NCBI RefSeq assembly: GCF_005893125.1
Contig: NZ_VCJS01000028.1
Span: 28,074 to 92,073, forward strand
DNA from: Nonomuraea basaltis
GTDB lineage: Bacteria > Actinomycetota > Actinomycetes > Streptosporangiales > Streptosporangiaceae
Length of the DNA stretch: 64,000 bases
Direction of reading: 5' to 3'
Position 1 is the stretch's first letter. Each line of letters begins with the position of its first letter. This document shows positions 7,543-15,965 of the stretch, one piece after another. The notes under the pieces were generated by a model. It did no database searches. It was not told where the DNA came from and was given only the letters and a program-made list of their open reading frames with translations. Position numbers and translations under genes: made by a program.

Positions 7543-10433
7543 CCGCCCAAGACACCCTGGTGGAGCTGCTGGAGCGGACGGCTCCCGGGCTGGAGGTGGA
7601 GACGGGCGCGGGCCGGCGCGCGCAGTACGCGTACGACGCCTCCAACTACCGGGTGCCGCCGCTGGCCGTCGCCTTCCCCCGGTCGGCCGGTGACGTGCGG
7701 GCCGTCGTACGGGCCTGCCGCGAGCTCGGCGTCCCCGTCACCGCGCGCGGCGGCGGCACCAGCATGGCGGGCAACGCCGTCGGCCCGGGCGTCGTGCTGG
7801 ACTTCTCCCGCCACATGCGCCGCGTCCTGGACCTCGACCCCCACCGGCGCACCGCCCGCATGGAGGCCGGGGTCGTCCTGGACGACCTGCGCGCGCTGGC
7901 GGCACGCGAGGGGCTGACGTTCGGGCCGGACCCGTCCTCGCACAGCCGCTGCACCCTCGGCGGCATGATCGGCAATGACGCCTGCGGTAACCGCTCGGTC
8001 CGGCACGGACGCACGAGCGCGCACGTGGAGTCCCTGGAGATCGTCACCGCCGACGGCGTCCTGGCGTACGCCGAACGCGGCGGGCTGCGTGCCGCCGACC
8101 CTGCCGACGGCGAGCAGATCGCCCAACTGGATAAGGACCTGCGGCGGCTCGTCGAGGAGAATCTCGCGCCGATCCGCACCGAGCTGGGCCGCATCCCGCG
8201 GCAGGTCTCCGGCTACCAACTCCAGCACCTGCTGCCGGAACGCGGCTTCGACGTCGCCCGCGCCCTGGTCGGCACCGAAGGCACCTGCGTGCTGGTCACG
8301 GGGGCCACCGTGCGGCTGGTGCCGGAGCCCGCGGCGACCGCCCTGCTCGTGCTCGGCTACGACGACGTGGTCGCCGCCGCCGAGGACGTGCCGGAGATCC
8401 TGCGCTGGTCCCCCGCCGCCGTGGAGGGCATGGACGAGGCCATCGTCGCCACCATGCGGGCCCGCCGCGGCACCGATTCCGTCACCGGCCTGCCGGACGG
8501 CCGCGCCTGGCTGTACGTCGAGCTCGACGGCGACGACCCGGCGGCGGTCGCCGCCCGGGCCCGCGATCTGCTGGGCGTGCTCCGCTCACGCGGGCGCCTG
8601 GTGGCCGGACGGGTCGTGGAGAGCCAGGCGGAACGCGGCTCGCTGTGGCGGGTCCGCGAGGACGGCGCCGGCCTGGCCGCCCGCCTGGTGGACGGCGGCG
8701 AGTCGTGGCCGGGCTGGGAGGACGCCGCCGTCGATCCGGATAACCTGGCCGCCTACCTGCGGGACTTCCGCGCCCTGCTGGCGGCGCACGAGCTCGGCGG
8801 AGTGCTGTACGGGCACTTCGGAGCGGGCTGCGTCCACGTGCGCATCGACTTCGACTGGTCCACGGACGACGGCAGGGCGGCGGCGCGACGGTTTCTGCGC
8901 GAGGCCGCGACGCTGGTCACCCGGCACGGCGGCACCCTGTCCGGAGAACACGGCGACGGACGCGCCCGCGGCGAGCTGCTGGAGATCATGTACGGGCCGC
9001 GCATGCTGGAGCTGTTCGCCGCCGTCAAGCGGCTGTTCGACCCGGAAAGACTGCTCAACCCCGGCGTCATCGTCGACCCGGCACCGCTCGACGCCGACCT
9101 TGCCCTCGACGTGCCCCCCGCCGCGCGCACCTGGCCCACCTTGACGCTTTTCCCGCAGGACACCGACGGTTTCGCCGGAGCGGTGCACCGCTGCGTCGGC
9201 GTCGGCCGCTGCCGCGCCGATTCGGGCGGGGTCATGTGCCCCAGCTACCGTGCCACCCGCGACGAGCGCGACTCCACGCGCGGCAGGGCACGGGTGCTGC
9301 AGGAGATGCTGCGCGGCGAGGCGATCACGGACGGCTGGCGCTCCGAGGAGGTGCGCGACGCGCTTGACCTGTGCCTGTCGTGCAAGGCGTGCTCGGCCGA
9401 CTGCCCCACGGGCGTGGACATGGCCACGTACAAGGCGGAGTTCCTGCACCGGCACTACCGCGGCCGGCCGCGGCCCCGTACTCACTACTCCCTGGGCTGG
9501 CTGCCCGCGGTCGCGCGCGTGGCGACCCTGGCGGCCCGGCCGGTCAACGCGCTGCTGCGCGGCCCGGCCGGGCGCTTGCTGGCCCGGCTGGGCGGCATCG
9601 CGCCGCAGCGGCGGCTGCCCGCGTTCGCCCCTCGGCGGGCCCTGCGCACCGCCCTCTCCGCTACTTCCCCGGGCGCGCGGAAGCCACGGGCGTTGCTGTT
9701 CGTCGACAGCTTCACTGCGGCGTTCCGGCCGGACGTGGCGGCGGCCACCTCCCGGGTCCTCGCCGCCGCCGGCGTGCCCGCCGCGCCGCAGGTAGGGCTG
9801 TGCTGCGGGCTGACCTGGATCAGCACCGGCCAGCTGGGCGTGGCGCGCCGCATCATGGCGCGTACGGTCGCGCGGCTCGACGGCGGTCCGCACGCGGGGC
9901 TTCCGATCGTGGTGCCCGAGCCGAGCTGCGCGGCTGCACTCGCCCACGACCTCCCCAGGTTGCTCGGCACCGAGGCCGCCGAGCGGGTGGCCCGCCGGGT
10001 CCACACGCTCACCGCTGCCCTGGACGAACTCGCCGCGCCCGGATGGGAGCCGCCCCCGCTGCCCGGCCGGGTCGTGCTGCAGACCCACTGCCACGAGTAC
10101 GCCCAGTTCCCCGGGCGCCGGCCACGCGACCTGCTGCACCGCCTCGGCGTGCGGGAGGTCGCCGAGGCGGAGGGCTGCTGCGGCCTGGCGGGCGACTTCG
10201 GCTTCGAGGCCCAGCACTACGACACCTCCATGGCCGTCGCCGACCTGGCCCTGCGCCCCAAGCTGGACGAATTGCGCGACGGGGTGGTGGTGGCCGACGG
10301 ATTCGGCTGCGCCGCCCAGGTCGAGCACCTAGGCGCGGACCGGGGCATCGCCGCCCTGCACCTGGCGGAACTGCTCGACCCGGGCCCGGAGACGCAGACA
10401 GACACAACAGCTGAACGAAAGGCAGGCTCATAA
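7539..10433 (+). CDS. FAD-linked oxidase/Fe-S fusion dehydrogenase (D-2-hydroxyacid type)
   Basis: The 964-residue protein starts at a GTG after AGGAAG, overlapping the aminotransferase stop. It joins three modules. First is an FAD-binding PCMH domain, about 45-230 (RGGGTSMAGNAVGPGVV, GMIGNDACGNRSVRHG), followed by an FAD-oxidase C domain to about 520 (GEHGDGRARGELL, LLNPGVI). Second is a 4Fe-4S ferredoxin-like module with CVGVGRCRADSGGVMCPSY and CLSCKACSADCPTGVDM, about 550-630. Third are two CCG cysteine-rich domains (CCGLTWISTGQ and CCGLAGDFGFE, the latter near 880). This layout is known in large D-lactate, D-2-hydroxyglutarate and glycolate dehydrogenases that feed electrons to the respiratory chain. 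With the D-2-hydroxyacid dehydrogenase at 11878 it suggests a D-hydroxyacid intermediate. The substrate is not evident. Confidence 0.87.
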   Translation: MTAQDTLVELLERTAPGLEVETGAGRRAQYAYDASNYRVPPLAVAFPRSAGDVRAVVRACRELGVPVTARGGGTSMAGNAVGPGVVLDFSRHMRRVLDLDPHRRTARMEAGVVLDDLRALAAREGLTFGPDPSSHSRCTLGGMIGNDACGNRSVRHGRTSAHVESLEIVTADGVLAYAERGGLRAADPADGEQIAQLDKDLRRLVEENLAPIRTELGRIPRQVSGYQLQHLLPERGFDVARALVGTEGTCVLVTGATVRLVPEPAATALLVLGYDDVVAAAEDVPEILRWSPAAVEGMDEAIVATMRARRGTDSVTGLPDGRAWLYVELDGDDPAAVAARARDLLGVLRSRGRLVAGRVVESQAERGSLWRVREDGAGLAARLVDGGESWPGWEDAAVDPDNLAAYLRDFRALLAAHELGGVLYGHFGAGCVHVRIDFDWSTDDGRAAARRFLREAATLVTRHGGTLSGEHGDGRARGELLEIMYGPRMLELFAAVKRLFDPERLLNPGVIVDPAPLDADLALDVPPAARTWPTLTLFPQDTDGFAGAVHRCVGVGRCRADSGGVMCPSYRATRDERDSTRGRARVLQEMLRGEAITDGWRSEEVRDALDLCLSCKACSADCPTGVDMATYKAEFLHRHYRGRPRPRTHYSLGWLPAVARVATLAARPVNALLRGPAGRLLARLGGIAPQRRLPAFAPRRALRTALSATSPGARKPRALLFVDSFTAAFRPDVAAATSRVLAAAGVPAAPQVGLCCGLTWISTGQLGVARRIMARTVARLDGGPHAGLPIVVPEPSCAAALAHDLPRLLGTEAAERVARRVHTLTAALDELAAPGWEPPPLPGRVVLQTHCHEYAQFPGRRPRDLLHRLGVREVAEAEGCCGLAGDFGFEAQHYDTSMAVADLALRPKLDELRDGVVVADGFGCAAQVEHLGADRGIAALHLAELLDPGPETQTDTTAERKAGS

Positions 10434-11881
10434 TGTCCTCACCCATCGAACGGGTGCCGAAGCGGCTGTTCATCGCCGGCCGGTGGGCCGACGCCGCGTC
10501 CGGCGCCACCATGCCCGTCGAAGACCCCGCCACCGGCCAGATCCTCTGTCACGTGGCCGACGCCGGACCCGAGGACGGGCGGCGCGCAGAGGAGGCGGCA
10601 TTCGCCGCGCAGGAGGAGTGGGCGCGTACCGCGCCGCGTGCCCGCAGCGAGATCCTGCGCCGGGCGTACGACATCATCATCTCCCGCACCGACGAGCTGG
10701 CCCTGCTCATGACGTCCGAGATGGGCAAGCCGCTCGCGGAGGCGCGGGTCGAGGTGGCGTATGCGGCGGAGTTCTTCCGCTGGTTCTCCGAGGAGGCGGT
10801 GCGGATCGAGGGCGCGTACGGCACACTGCCCGACGGCCGCAACCGCATGCTGCTCATGCGCCGGCCGGTCGGGCCCTGCCTGCTGATCACCCCGTGGAAC
10901 TTCCCGCTCGCCATGGGCACCCGCAAGATCGGCCCGGCGATCGCCGCCGGCTGCACGATGGTGCTCAAGCCCGCGCCGCAGACGCCGCTGTCGACTCTCG
11001 CGCTGGCCGCCATCCTGCAGGAGGCGGGACTGCCCGACGGCGTGCTGAACGTCGTCCCCACCTCCGGCCCCGGCGCGCTGGTGGAGCCGATGCTGCGCGG
11101 CGGGCGCATCCGCAAGCTGTCCTTCACCGGATCCACGCAGGTGGGGCGCACGCTGCTGGCCCAGTGCGCCGGCACCGTCGTGCGCGCCTCCCTGGAGCTG
11201 GGCGGCAACGCGCCGTTCATCGTCTTCGGCGACGCCGACCTGGACGTGGCCGTGGACGGCGCGATGGTGGCGAAGATGCGCAACATGGGCGAGGCGTGCA
11301 CCGCCGCCAACCGGTTCTTCGTGCACACCTCCGTCGCCGACGAGTTCGCGGCACGGCTCGCCGAGCGCATGGGGTCGCTGGTCGTGGGGCCGGGCACCGA
11401 ACCCGGCGTGGACGTCGGCCCGCTCATCGACCAGGCGGGCCGGGCAAAGGTCGCCGACCTCGTCGCCGACGCCGTCGAACGCGGCGCGAAAGTGCTGGTC
11501 GGTGGAGAGACCCCGGACGGTCCCGGCTGCTTCTACCCGCCCACGGTCCTCACGGGCGTCGATCCCGGCTCCCGGCTGCTGGGCACCGAGATCTTCGGAC
11601 CGGTGGCGGCCGTGCTGACGTTCGACGACGAGGACGAGGTCGTCCGGGCCGCCAACGACACCGAGTGGGGGCTGGTCGCGTACGTGTTCACGCGGGATCT
11701 GAGCCGCGCGTTGCGTGTGGGCGAGCGGCTGGAAGTGGGCATGGTGGGCCTCAACACCGGATTGGTGTCCAACCCTGCGGCGCCCTTCGGCGGCGTCAAA
11801 CAGTCGGGGCTGGGCCGGGAGGGCGGCCGGGTCGGCATCGAGGAGTTCCTCGAGTACAAGTACCTGGCCATACCGGCGTGA
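10433..11881 (+). CDS. NAD(P)-dependent aldehyde dehydrogenase (succinate-semialdehyde type)
   Basis: The 482-residue protein has full aldehyde dehydrogenase signatures: PCLLITPWNFPLAMGTRKI (about 145), KPAPQTPLSTLAL, the GSTQVGR nucleotide turn, LELGGNAPFIVF with the general-base Glu (about 255), and MGEACTAANRFFV with the catalytic Cys (about 288). The end, PFGGVKQSGLGREGG, fits the GabD subgroup. Coupled to the aminotransferase two genes upstream, it most likely oxidises succinate semialdehyde or a close omega-oxo acid. The ATG sits in TAATG, overlapping the previous stop. Chain length of the substrate cannot be read from sequence. Confidence 0.88.
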   Translation: MSSPIERVPKRLFIAGRWADAASGATMPVEDPATGQILCHVADAGPEDGRRAEEAAFAAQEEWARTAPRARSEILRRAYDIIISRTDELALLMTSEMGKPLAEARVEVAYAAEFFRWFSEEAVRIEGAYGTLPDGRNRMLLMRRPVGPCLLITPWNFPLAMGTRKIGPAIAAGCTMVLKPAPQTPLSTLALAAILQEAGLPDGVLNVVPTSGPGALVEPMLRGGRIRKLSFTGSTQVGRTLLAQCAGTVVRASLELGGNAPFIVFGDADLDVAVDGAMVAKMRNMGEACTAANRFFVHTSVADEFAARLAERMGSLVVGPGTEPGVDVGPLIDQAGRAKVADLVADAVERGAKVLVGGETPDGPGCFYPPTVLTGVDPGSRLLGTEIFGPVAAVLTFDDEDEVVRAANDTEWGLVAYVFTRDLSRALRVGERLEVGMVGLNTGLVSNPAAPFGGVKQSGLGREGGRVGIEEFLEYKYLAIPA

Positions 11882-12852
11882 GCGGCCGTCCCCTCCTGGT
11901 CGCCCTGCACGACGGCACGCCGCTGCCGCACCCTGAACGCGTCGAGGCGCTGGCCGGCGTCCGCCACGTCGGCCAGGACGGCCTGGCTGACGCCTTGCCC
12001 GGTGCGGACGTGCTGCTCGTGGGCGGGGCCGGGTTCACCGGCATCGCGCGAGCCTGGCCGGCTGACCCGGCGCTCGCGCCGCGCTGGGTCCACGTGGCCG
12101 CCACCGGCGTGGAACACGTGCTGTTCGACGCGCTGGTGCGCGACCCTGGACTCACCTTGACCAACTCGCGCGGCATCTACGACGAGGCGATCGCCGAGTA
12201 CGTCCTCGGCCTGATCCTCGCCATGGCGAAAGACCTGCCGGGCACTCTCGCTCACCAGCGGCGGCGCGAGTGGCGATGGCGGGAGAGCGAGCGGATCGGC
12301 GGCCGGACCGTCCTGGTGGCCGGCACGGGGCCGATCGGCCGGGCCATCGCCCGCCTGCTGCGTGCCGCCGGCATGCGGGTCAGCGGCGCGGGCCGTACCG
12401 GACGATCCGGCGATCCCGACTTCGGGACCGTGTACGGCGGCGGCGAGCTGCTCAGCGTGCTCGGCGAGGCCGACTACGTCGTGCTGGCCGCGCCCCTCAC
12501 CCCGCAGACGCGCGGGATGGTCGACGAGCGGGCGCTGCGAGCCATGAAACCCACCGCCCGGCTCGTCAACGTGGGCCGCGGCGGACTGGTCGTGCAGGAC
12601 GCTCTCGTGGACGCACTGCGCCGCGGGCGGCTCGCCGGGGCGGCGCTGGACGTCTTCGAGGAGGAGCCGCTACCGGGCAATTCGCCGCTCTGGGACCTGC
12701 CCGGGGTGATCGTCTCGCCGCACATGGCGGGCGACGTGCACGGCTGGCGGGAGGCGCAGGCCGAGCTGTTCCTCGACAACCTGCGCCGTTACCTCGCCGG
12801 CCGGCCGCTGCGCAACGTCGTGGACAAGGGAAGGGGTTATGTCACCGGCTGA
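11878..12852 (+). CDS. D-isomer-specific 2-hydroxyacid dehydrogenase
   Basis: The 324-residue protein starts at a GTG within GTGA, overlapping the aldehyde dehydrogenase stop, so it is the fourth gene of the operon. The NAD-binding fold shows VLVAGTGPIGRAIARLLRAA (GxGxxG, about 143-162). The C-terminal motifs are RLVNVGRGGLVVQDALVDAL, AGAALDVFEEEPLP (acidic residue assisting the catalytic His) and VSPHMAGD with the His. It reversibly interconverts a D-2-hydroxyacid and a 2-keto acid. With the membrane-type FAD/Fe-S dehydrogenase it may form a redox pair on one D-hydroxyacid, which is inference. Its last 11 bases overlap the convergent IclR-type gene. Confidence 0.85.
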   Translation: MSGRPLLVALHDGTPLPHPERVEALAGVRHVGQDGLADALPGADVLLVGGAGFTGIARAWPADPALAPRWVHVAATGVEHVLFDALVRDPGLTLTNSRGIYDEAIAEYVLGLILAMAKDLPGTLAHQRRREWRWRESERIGGRTVLVAGTGPIGRAIARLLRAAGMRVSGAGRTGRSGDPDFGTVYGGGELLSVLGEADYVVLAAPLTPQTRGMVDERALRAMKPTARLVNVGRGGLVVQDALVDALRRGRLAGAALDVFEEEPLPGNSPLWDLPGVIVSPHMAGDVHGWREAQAELFLDNLRRYLAGRPLRNVVDKGRGYVTG

Positions 12853-13594
12853 GCCGTCGGGCGGTGATCTCCGCCGCCGTCTCGGCGACCAGGCGGCCCA
12901 GCTCGGGCAGCCGGTCCTCGTCGAAGCGTGAGTCCGGCATGGACACCGCCACCGCGGCGAGCGGCGTGCCGTTCGCCTCCAGGATCGGCGCGGCGATGGC
13001 GCAGACGTCCGCACGGTACTGGTTGCGGTTGACCGCGTACCCATCGCTCCGCACCTGCGCCAGCTCGGAGCGCAGCTCGTCGGGGTCGGTGACGCTCGCC
13101 TCACCGTAGCTCTCCAGCCCGCGCGCGACGACTTCGGCTACTTCGTTCGCGCTCAGGTGGGCGAGCACCACACGGCCGACCGCGGTGACATGCAGCGGCG
13201 AGGTGTCGCCGATCTGGTGAAAAGTGCGCACTGGCCGGTCGCAGTCGACCCGGTCCACCACGACCATGCAGTGCAGCCCGTCCGGCACCGACAGGTGGAT
13301 CGTCTCGTTGACCGCGTCACGCAGCCGTACCATGGGCTCGCGCGCGGCGGCGAACAGGCTGGCGCCCTGAAGGGCGGCCGGGCGGACGGCCAGCACCCGC
13401 GCGCCGATCTCCCACCGCGTCGTGTCGCCTCGGCTGGCTCGCAACCATCCGGCCTCGTGCAACGTCACCAGCGTGCGTTGCACCGTCGACTTGGGGAGAC
13501 CGAAGTGCTTGGCCAGCTCCCCCACGGTCACCGGCTGCTGCTGCGCGACGGCCTCCAGGATCCGGAGGCTGCGCGTCACGCTCTTCATCTCCAC
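12842..13594 (-). CDS. IclR-family transcriptional regulator
   Basis: The product of about 250 residues has an N-terminal winged helix-turn-helix (SVTRSLRILEAVAQ, VTVGELAKHFGLPKSTVQR, LVTLHEAGWLR) and a C-terminal IclR ligand domain (DGLHCMVVVDRVDC, TAVGRVVLAHL, GYAVNRNQYRADVCAIAAPI). I start it at GTG 13594 because GGGAG lies five bases upstream. The ATG at 13588 is the alternative, and a longer frame to 13756 runs into promoter DNA. The 3' end overlaps the convergent dehydrogenase gene. It is divergent from the amine operon starting at 13809, and a strong palindrome of IclR type lies in the gap, so repression or activation of that operon is likely. Confidence 0.88.
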   Translation of the reverse strand: MEMKSVTRSLRILEAVAQQQPVTVGELAKHFGLPKSTVQRTLVTLHEAGWLRASRGDTTRWEIGARVLAVRPAALQGASLFAAAREPMVRLRDAVNETIHLSVPDGLHCMVVVDRVDCDRPVRTFHQIGDTSPLHVTAVGRVVLAHLSANEVAEVVARGLESYGEASVTDPDELRSELAQVRSDGYAVNRNQYRADVCAIAAPILEANGTPLAAVAVSMPDSRFDEDRLPELGRLVAETAAEITARRLSR

Positions 13595-13640
13595 ACGATC
13601 TCCCAAGGTAAATAGCAGGTAACCACCGGTACACACCCTC

Positions 13641-13669
13641 TTGACGGGGAAGCCGCCGCGTCTTAATAA
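13641..13669 (+). promoter_or_regulatory. Probable sigma-70-type promoter of the amine operon
   Basis: TTGACG at 13641-13646 is followed 17 bases later by TAATAA at 13664-13669, in an unusually A/T-rich pocket for this genome. It reads toward the oxidase gene at 13809. The operator-like palindrome starts 17 bases downstream of the -10, a repressing position. Confidence 0.5.
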
Positions 13670-13685
13670 TGCCAAATAGTAGCAC

Positions 13686-13708
13686 GCCGTTCCACAATGT
13701 GGCACGGC
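13686..13708. promoter_or_regulatory. IclR-type operator palindrome
   Basis: A 23-bp palindrome with 11-base arms and one mismatched pair; the core CCACAATGTGG is perfect around a single central base. IclR-family operators commonly show a TTCCACA-n-TGTGGAA form, which this resembles. It lies between the IclR-type gene and the oxidase gene it diverges from, just after the -10 element at 13664. Confidence 0.6.
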
Positions 13709-13808
13709 AGCGCCGGAGCCCGACACATGGAGCGGGCCGTTCCCCATCCAAGTCATCCACTGGAGCGCTGGTCAATGGCCGGCATCCCTCCCCCGAAAGG
13801 AACCCCCT

Positions 13809-14942
13809 GTGGCAGCGAGGAAGCGTGTCGCGGTCGTCGGCGTCGGGACGATGGGCAGCCAGGCCGCCTGGCGGCTGGCCGCCCGCGGAGCCGAGGTCGT
13901 CGGCTTCGACCGTTTCGCCCCCGGACACGACCGCGGCGCCGCGGGCGGCGAGACGCGGATCTTCCGCAGCGCCCACTTCGAGGACTCCCGGTACGTGCCG
14001 CTGCTGCGGCACGCCGACGGCCTGTGGCGGCGGCTGCAGGAGGAGACCGGGCGCGAGCTGCGCCGCCTGACCGGCTGCCTGCTCATGGGGCCGACCGAGC
14101 ACCACCAGATGGCCACCGTCCTTCAGTCCATCGCCGAGCACGATCTCGACCACGAGGTGATCGACGCCGAAGCGCTGGCCAAGCGATTCCCGCAGTACCG
14201 CATCGAGGACGGCGACGCCGCCGTCCTCGACCGCCACGCGGGGTTCCTGCGCCCGGAGCTGACCGTCCTGTCGGCCGCGCGCCGCGCTGAAGAGCTGGGC
14301 GCCAAGATCCACCGCTACACGCCCGTACGGGAGATCGCCCCCTCCGGGGACGGGGTAGTGATCAGCACCGACGCCGGGAGCGAGCGCTTCGACGCGGCGG
14401 TGGTGACCGTCGGCCCGTGGGTGAACGACCTGCTGCCGGATCTGCCGTGGGAGGTCGACGTCCGGCGGGTGGTCAGCGCCTGGTTCGTGCCGGTCGGCGA
14501 CACCTGGGCCGGCGAGGAGCGGCCGGCGTTCATCCGCACCGCGCCCGTCCACTGCTACGGCCTGCCCTCGCCCGACGGAGTCACGGTGAAGATGGGCCTG
14601 TCGCGGCAGTTGCACCGGCCGGTGGCCGACCCCAACAGCCTCGACCGCACGGTGCAGCCGGAGGAGCTGGACGTCTTCACCGAGCTGCTGCGGCGCCACC
14701 TGCCCGGCCTGCTCCCCGACCCGGTGCGGCTGTCGGTCTTCATGGAGGGCTACACCGAGAGCAGCCGGCCCCTCGTCGGCCCGCTGCCCGGCGCCGAGAA
14801 CGCGATCCTGCTGGCCGGGTTCTCGGGCCATGGCTTCAAGCTGTCGCCCGCCATGGGCGACATCGCCGCCGACCTGGCGCTTGACGGCCACACCGACCAG
14901 CCCATCGAGTTCATGACGACGCTCGGCCGCACGGCCGCCTGA
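13809..14942 (+). CDS. FAD-dependent amine oxidase (N-methyltryptophan/sarcosine oxidase-like)
   Basis: The 377-residue protein opens with a dinucleotide-binding fold, RVAVVGVGTMGSQAAWRLA (GxGxxG, residues 6-24), then GFDRFAPGHDRGAAGGETRIFR, a signature of the monomeric sarcosine/N-methyltryptophan oxidase group where His and Arg hold the flavin. The C-terminus GFSGHGFKLSPAMGDIAADL is also typical. GTG 13809 is preceded by AAAGGAA. Members oxidise secondary or primary amines to imine and hydrogen peroxide, often with covalent FAD; the expected Cys is not obvious, so the linkage is uncertain. As first gene of the 13809-24810 operon, with amine uptake genes behind it, it likely acts on the imported amine or its deacylated product. 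Confidence 0.85.
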   Translation: MAARKRVAVVGVGTMGSQAAWRLAARGAEVVGFDRFAPGHDRGAAGGETRIFRSAHFEDSRYVPLLRHADGLWRRLQEETGRELRRLTGCLLMGPTEHHQMATVLQSIAEHDLDHEVIDAEALAKRFPQYRIEDGDAAVLDRHAGFLRPELTVLSAARRAEELGAKIHRYTPVREIAPSGDGVVISTDAGSERFDAAVVTVGPWVNDLLPDLPWEVDVRRVVSAWFVPVGDTWAGEERPAFIRTAPVHCYGLPSPDGVTVKMGLSRQLHRPVADPNSLDRTVQPEELDVFTELLRRHLPGLLPDPVRLSVFMEGYTESSRPLVGPLPGAENAILLAGFSGHGFKLSPAMGDIAADLALDGHTDQPIEFMTTLGRTAA

Positions 14943-14954
14943 ATGAGGTATGAG

Positions 14955-15920
14955 ATGACCTGGACCATCGCCACTCTGACCGCCGAACCCGGTGCCAAGA
15001 CCAGCGGCACCGTTACCGTGGACCTCGGCACGACCATCGCCGACGTCCCGCTGATCCTCATCCACGGCTCCCGTCCCGGCCCCACCGTGGTCATCACCGG
15101 CGGGGTCCACGGCGGCGAGTTCGCCGGAATCAGCGCCGCCGCTCAGCTCGCGGCCCGGTTGCAGCCCGACGACGTGCTCGGCCGGATCGCGATCTGCCCC
15201 GTCTCCAACCCGCCCGCCGTCTACGGGGGCCGCCTCAACGTCTCGCCGCTCGACGGCGTCAACATCAACCGGGTCTTCCCCGGCGACCCCGCCGGCGGGC
15301 CGACCGAGCGGATGGCCGCCTGGCTGTTCGAGCACCTCATCCCCGGCACCGACGCCTACGCCGACCTGCACAGCGGCGGCATCGACCAGACCTTGCTCAA
15401 CTTCGTCGGCTACCGTCTCACCGGCGACGACGCCCTCGACGCCAGGAACCGCGCGATGGCGCACGCCGTCGGCTACGAGTACGTGGTGTTCGGCCGCTCC
15501 GCCGACGGCGGCAACAGCCACGCCGCCGCCAACCGCCTCGGCATCCCCGCCGTCCTCATCGAGACCGGCCAGCGCGGCGACCGCGACCCGGCTACCGTGC
15601 GGACCCTGCTGGACGCCCTGCACCGGCTGCTGAACCACCTCGGCGCACTCGACGACCCCGCGCCCGCACCGGCGGCCACGCCCTCACCCGAGTGGGAGTG
15701 GACGGGCTTCGTGGACTCGCCCGCCACCGGCCTGTGGTACCCGGACGCCGCCACCGGCGACGAGGTCACCGAAGGGCAGACCATCGGCCGGATCATCGAC
15801 CCCGTCGGCGGCGGCGAACACAAGGTCACCGCCACGGCCACCGGAACGATCCTCTACGGCATGAACGGCCTCACCGTCGTCCCCGGCACCGAGCTGGCGG
15901 CCATCGCCGTCCTCGCCTGA
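14955..15920 (+). CDS. Succinylglutamate desuccinylase/aspartoacylase-family deacylase, copy 1
   Basis: The product of about 321 residues has the M14-like zinc signature of the AstE/AspA family: GGVHGGEFAG (zinc ligands His and Glu, about 48-57), VSPLDGVNINRVFPGD, ADLHSGG (second His, about 137), and AVLIETGQRGDRD with the catalytic Glu. A C-terminal beta-barrel extension follows from about 230 (GLWYPDAATGDEVTEGQTIG). Such enzymes remove acyl groups from N-acyl amino acids or amines; DoeB of ectoine breakdown is one relative. I start at the second ATG (14955) because GAGG lies at the right distance; ATG 14943 is possible. A second family member lies at 20198 in the same operon. Confidence 0.82.
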   Translation: MTWTIATLTAEPGAKTSGTVTVDLGTTIADVPLILIHGSRPGPTVVITGGVHGGEFAGISAAAQLAARLQPDDVLGRIAICPVSNPPAVYGGRLNVSPLDGVNINRVFPGDPAGGPTERMAAWLFEHLIPGTDAYADLHSGGIDQTLLNFVGYRLTGDDALDARNRAMAHAVGYEYVVFGRSADGGNSHAAANRLGIPAVLIETGQRGDRDPATVRTLLDALHRLLNHLGALDDPAPAPAATPSPEWEWTGFVDSPATGLWYPDAATGDEVTEGQTIGRIIDPVGGGEHKVTATATGTILYGMNGLTVVPGTELAAIAVLA

Positions 15921-15965
15921 CCACTCCCCGAACCGCCACCATCCCCCATCCCCGGAGGTACCGCC

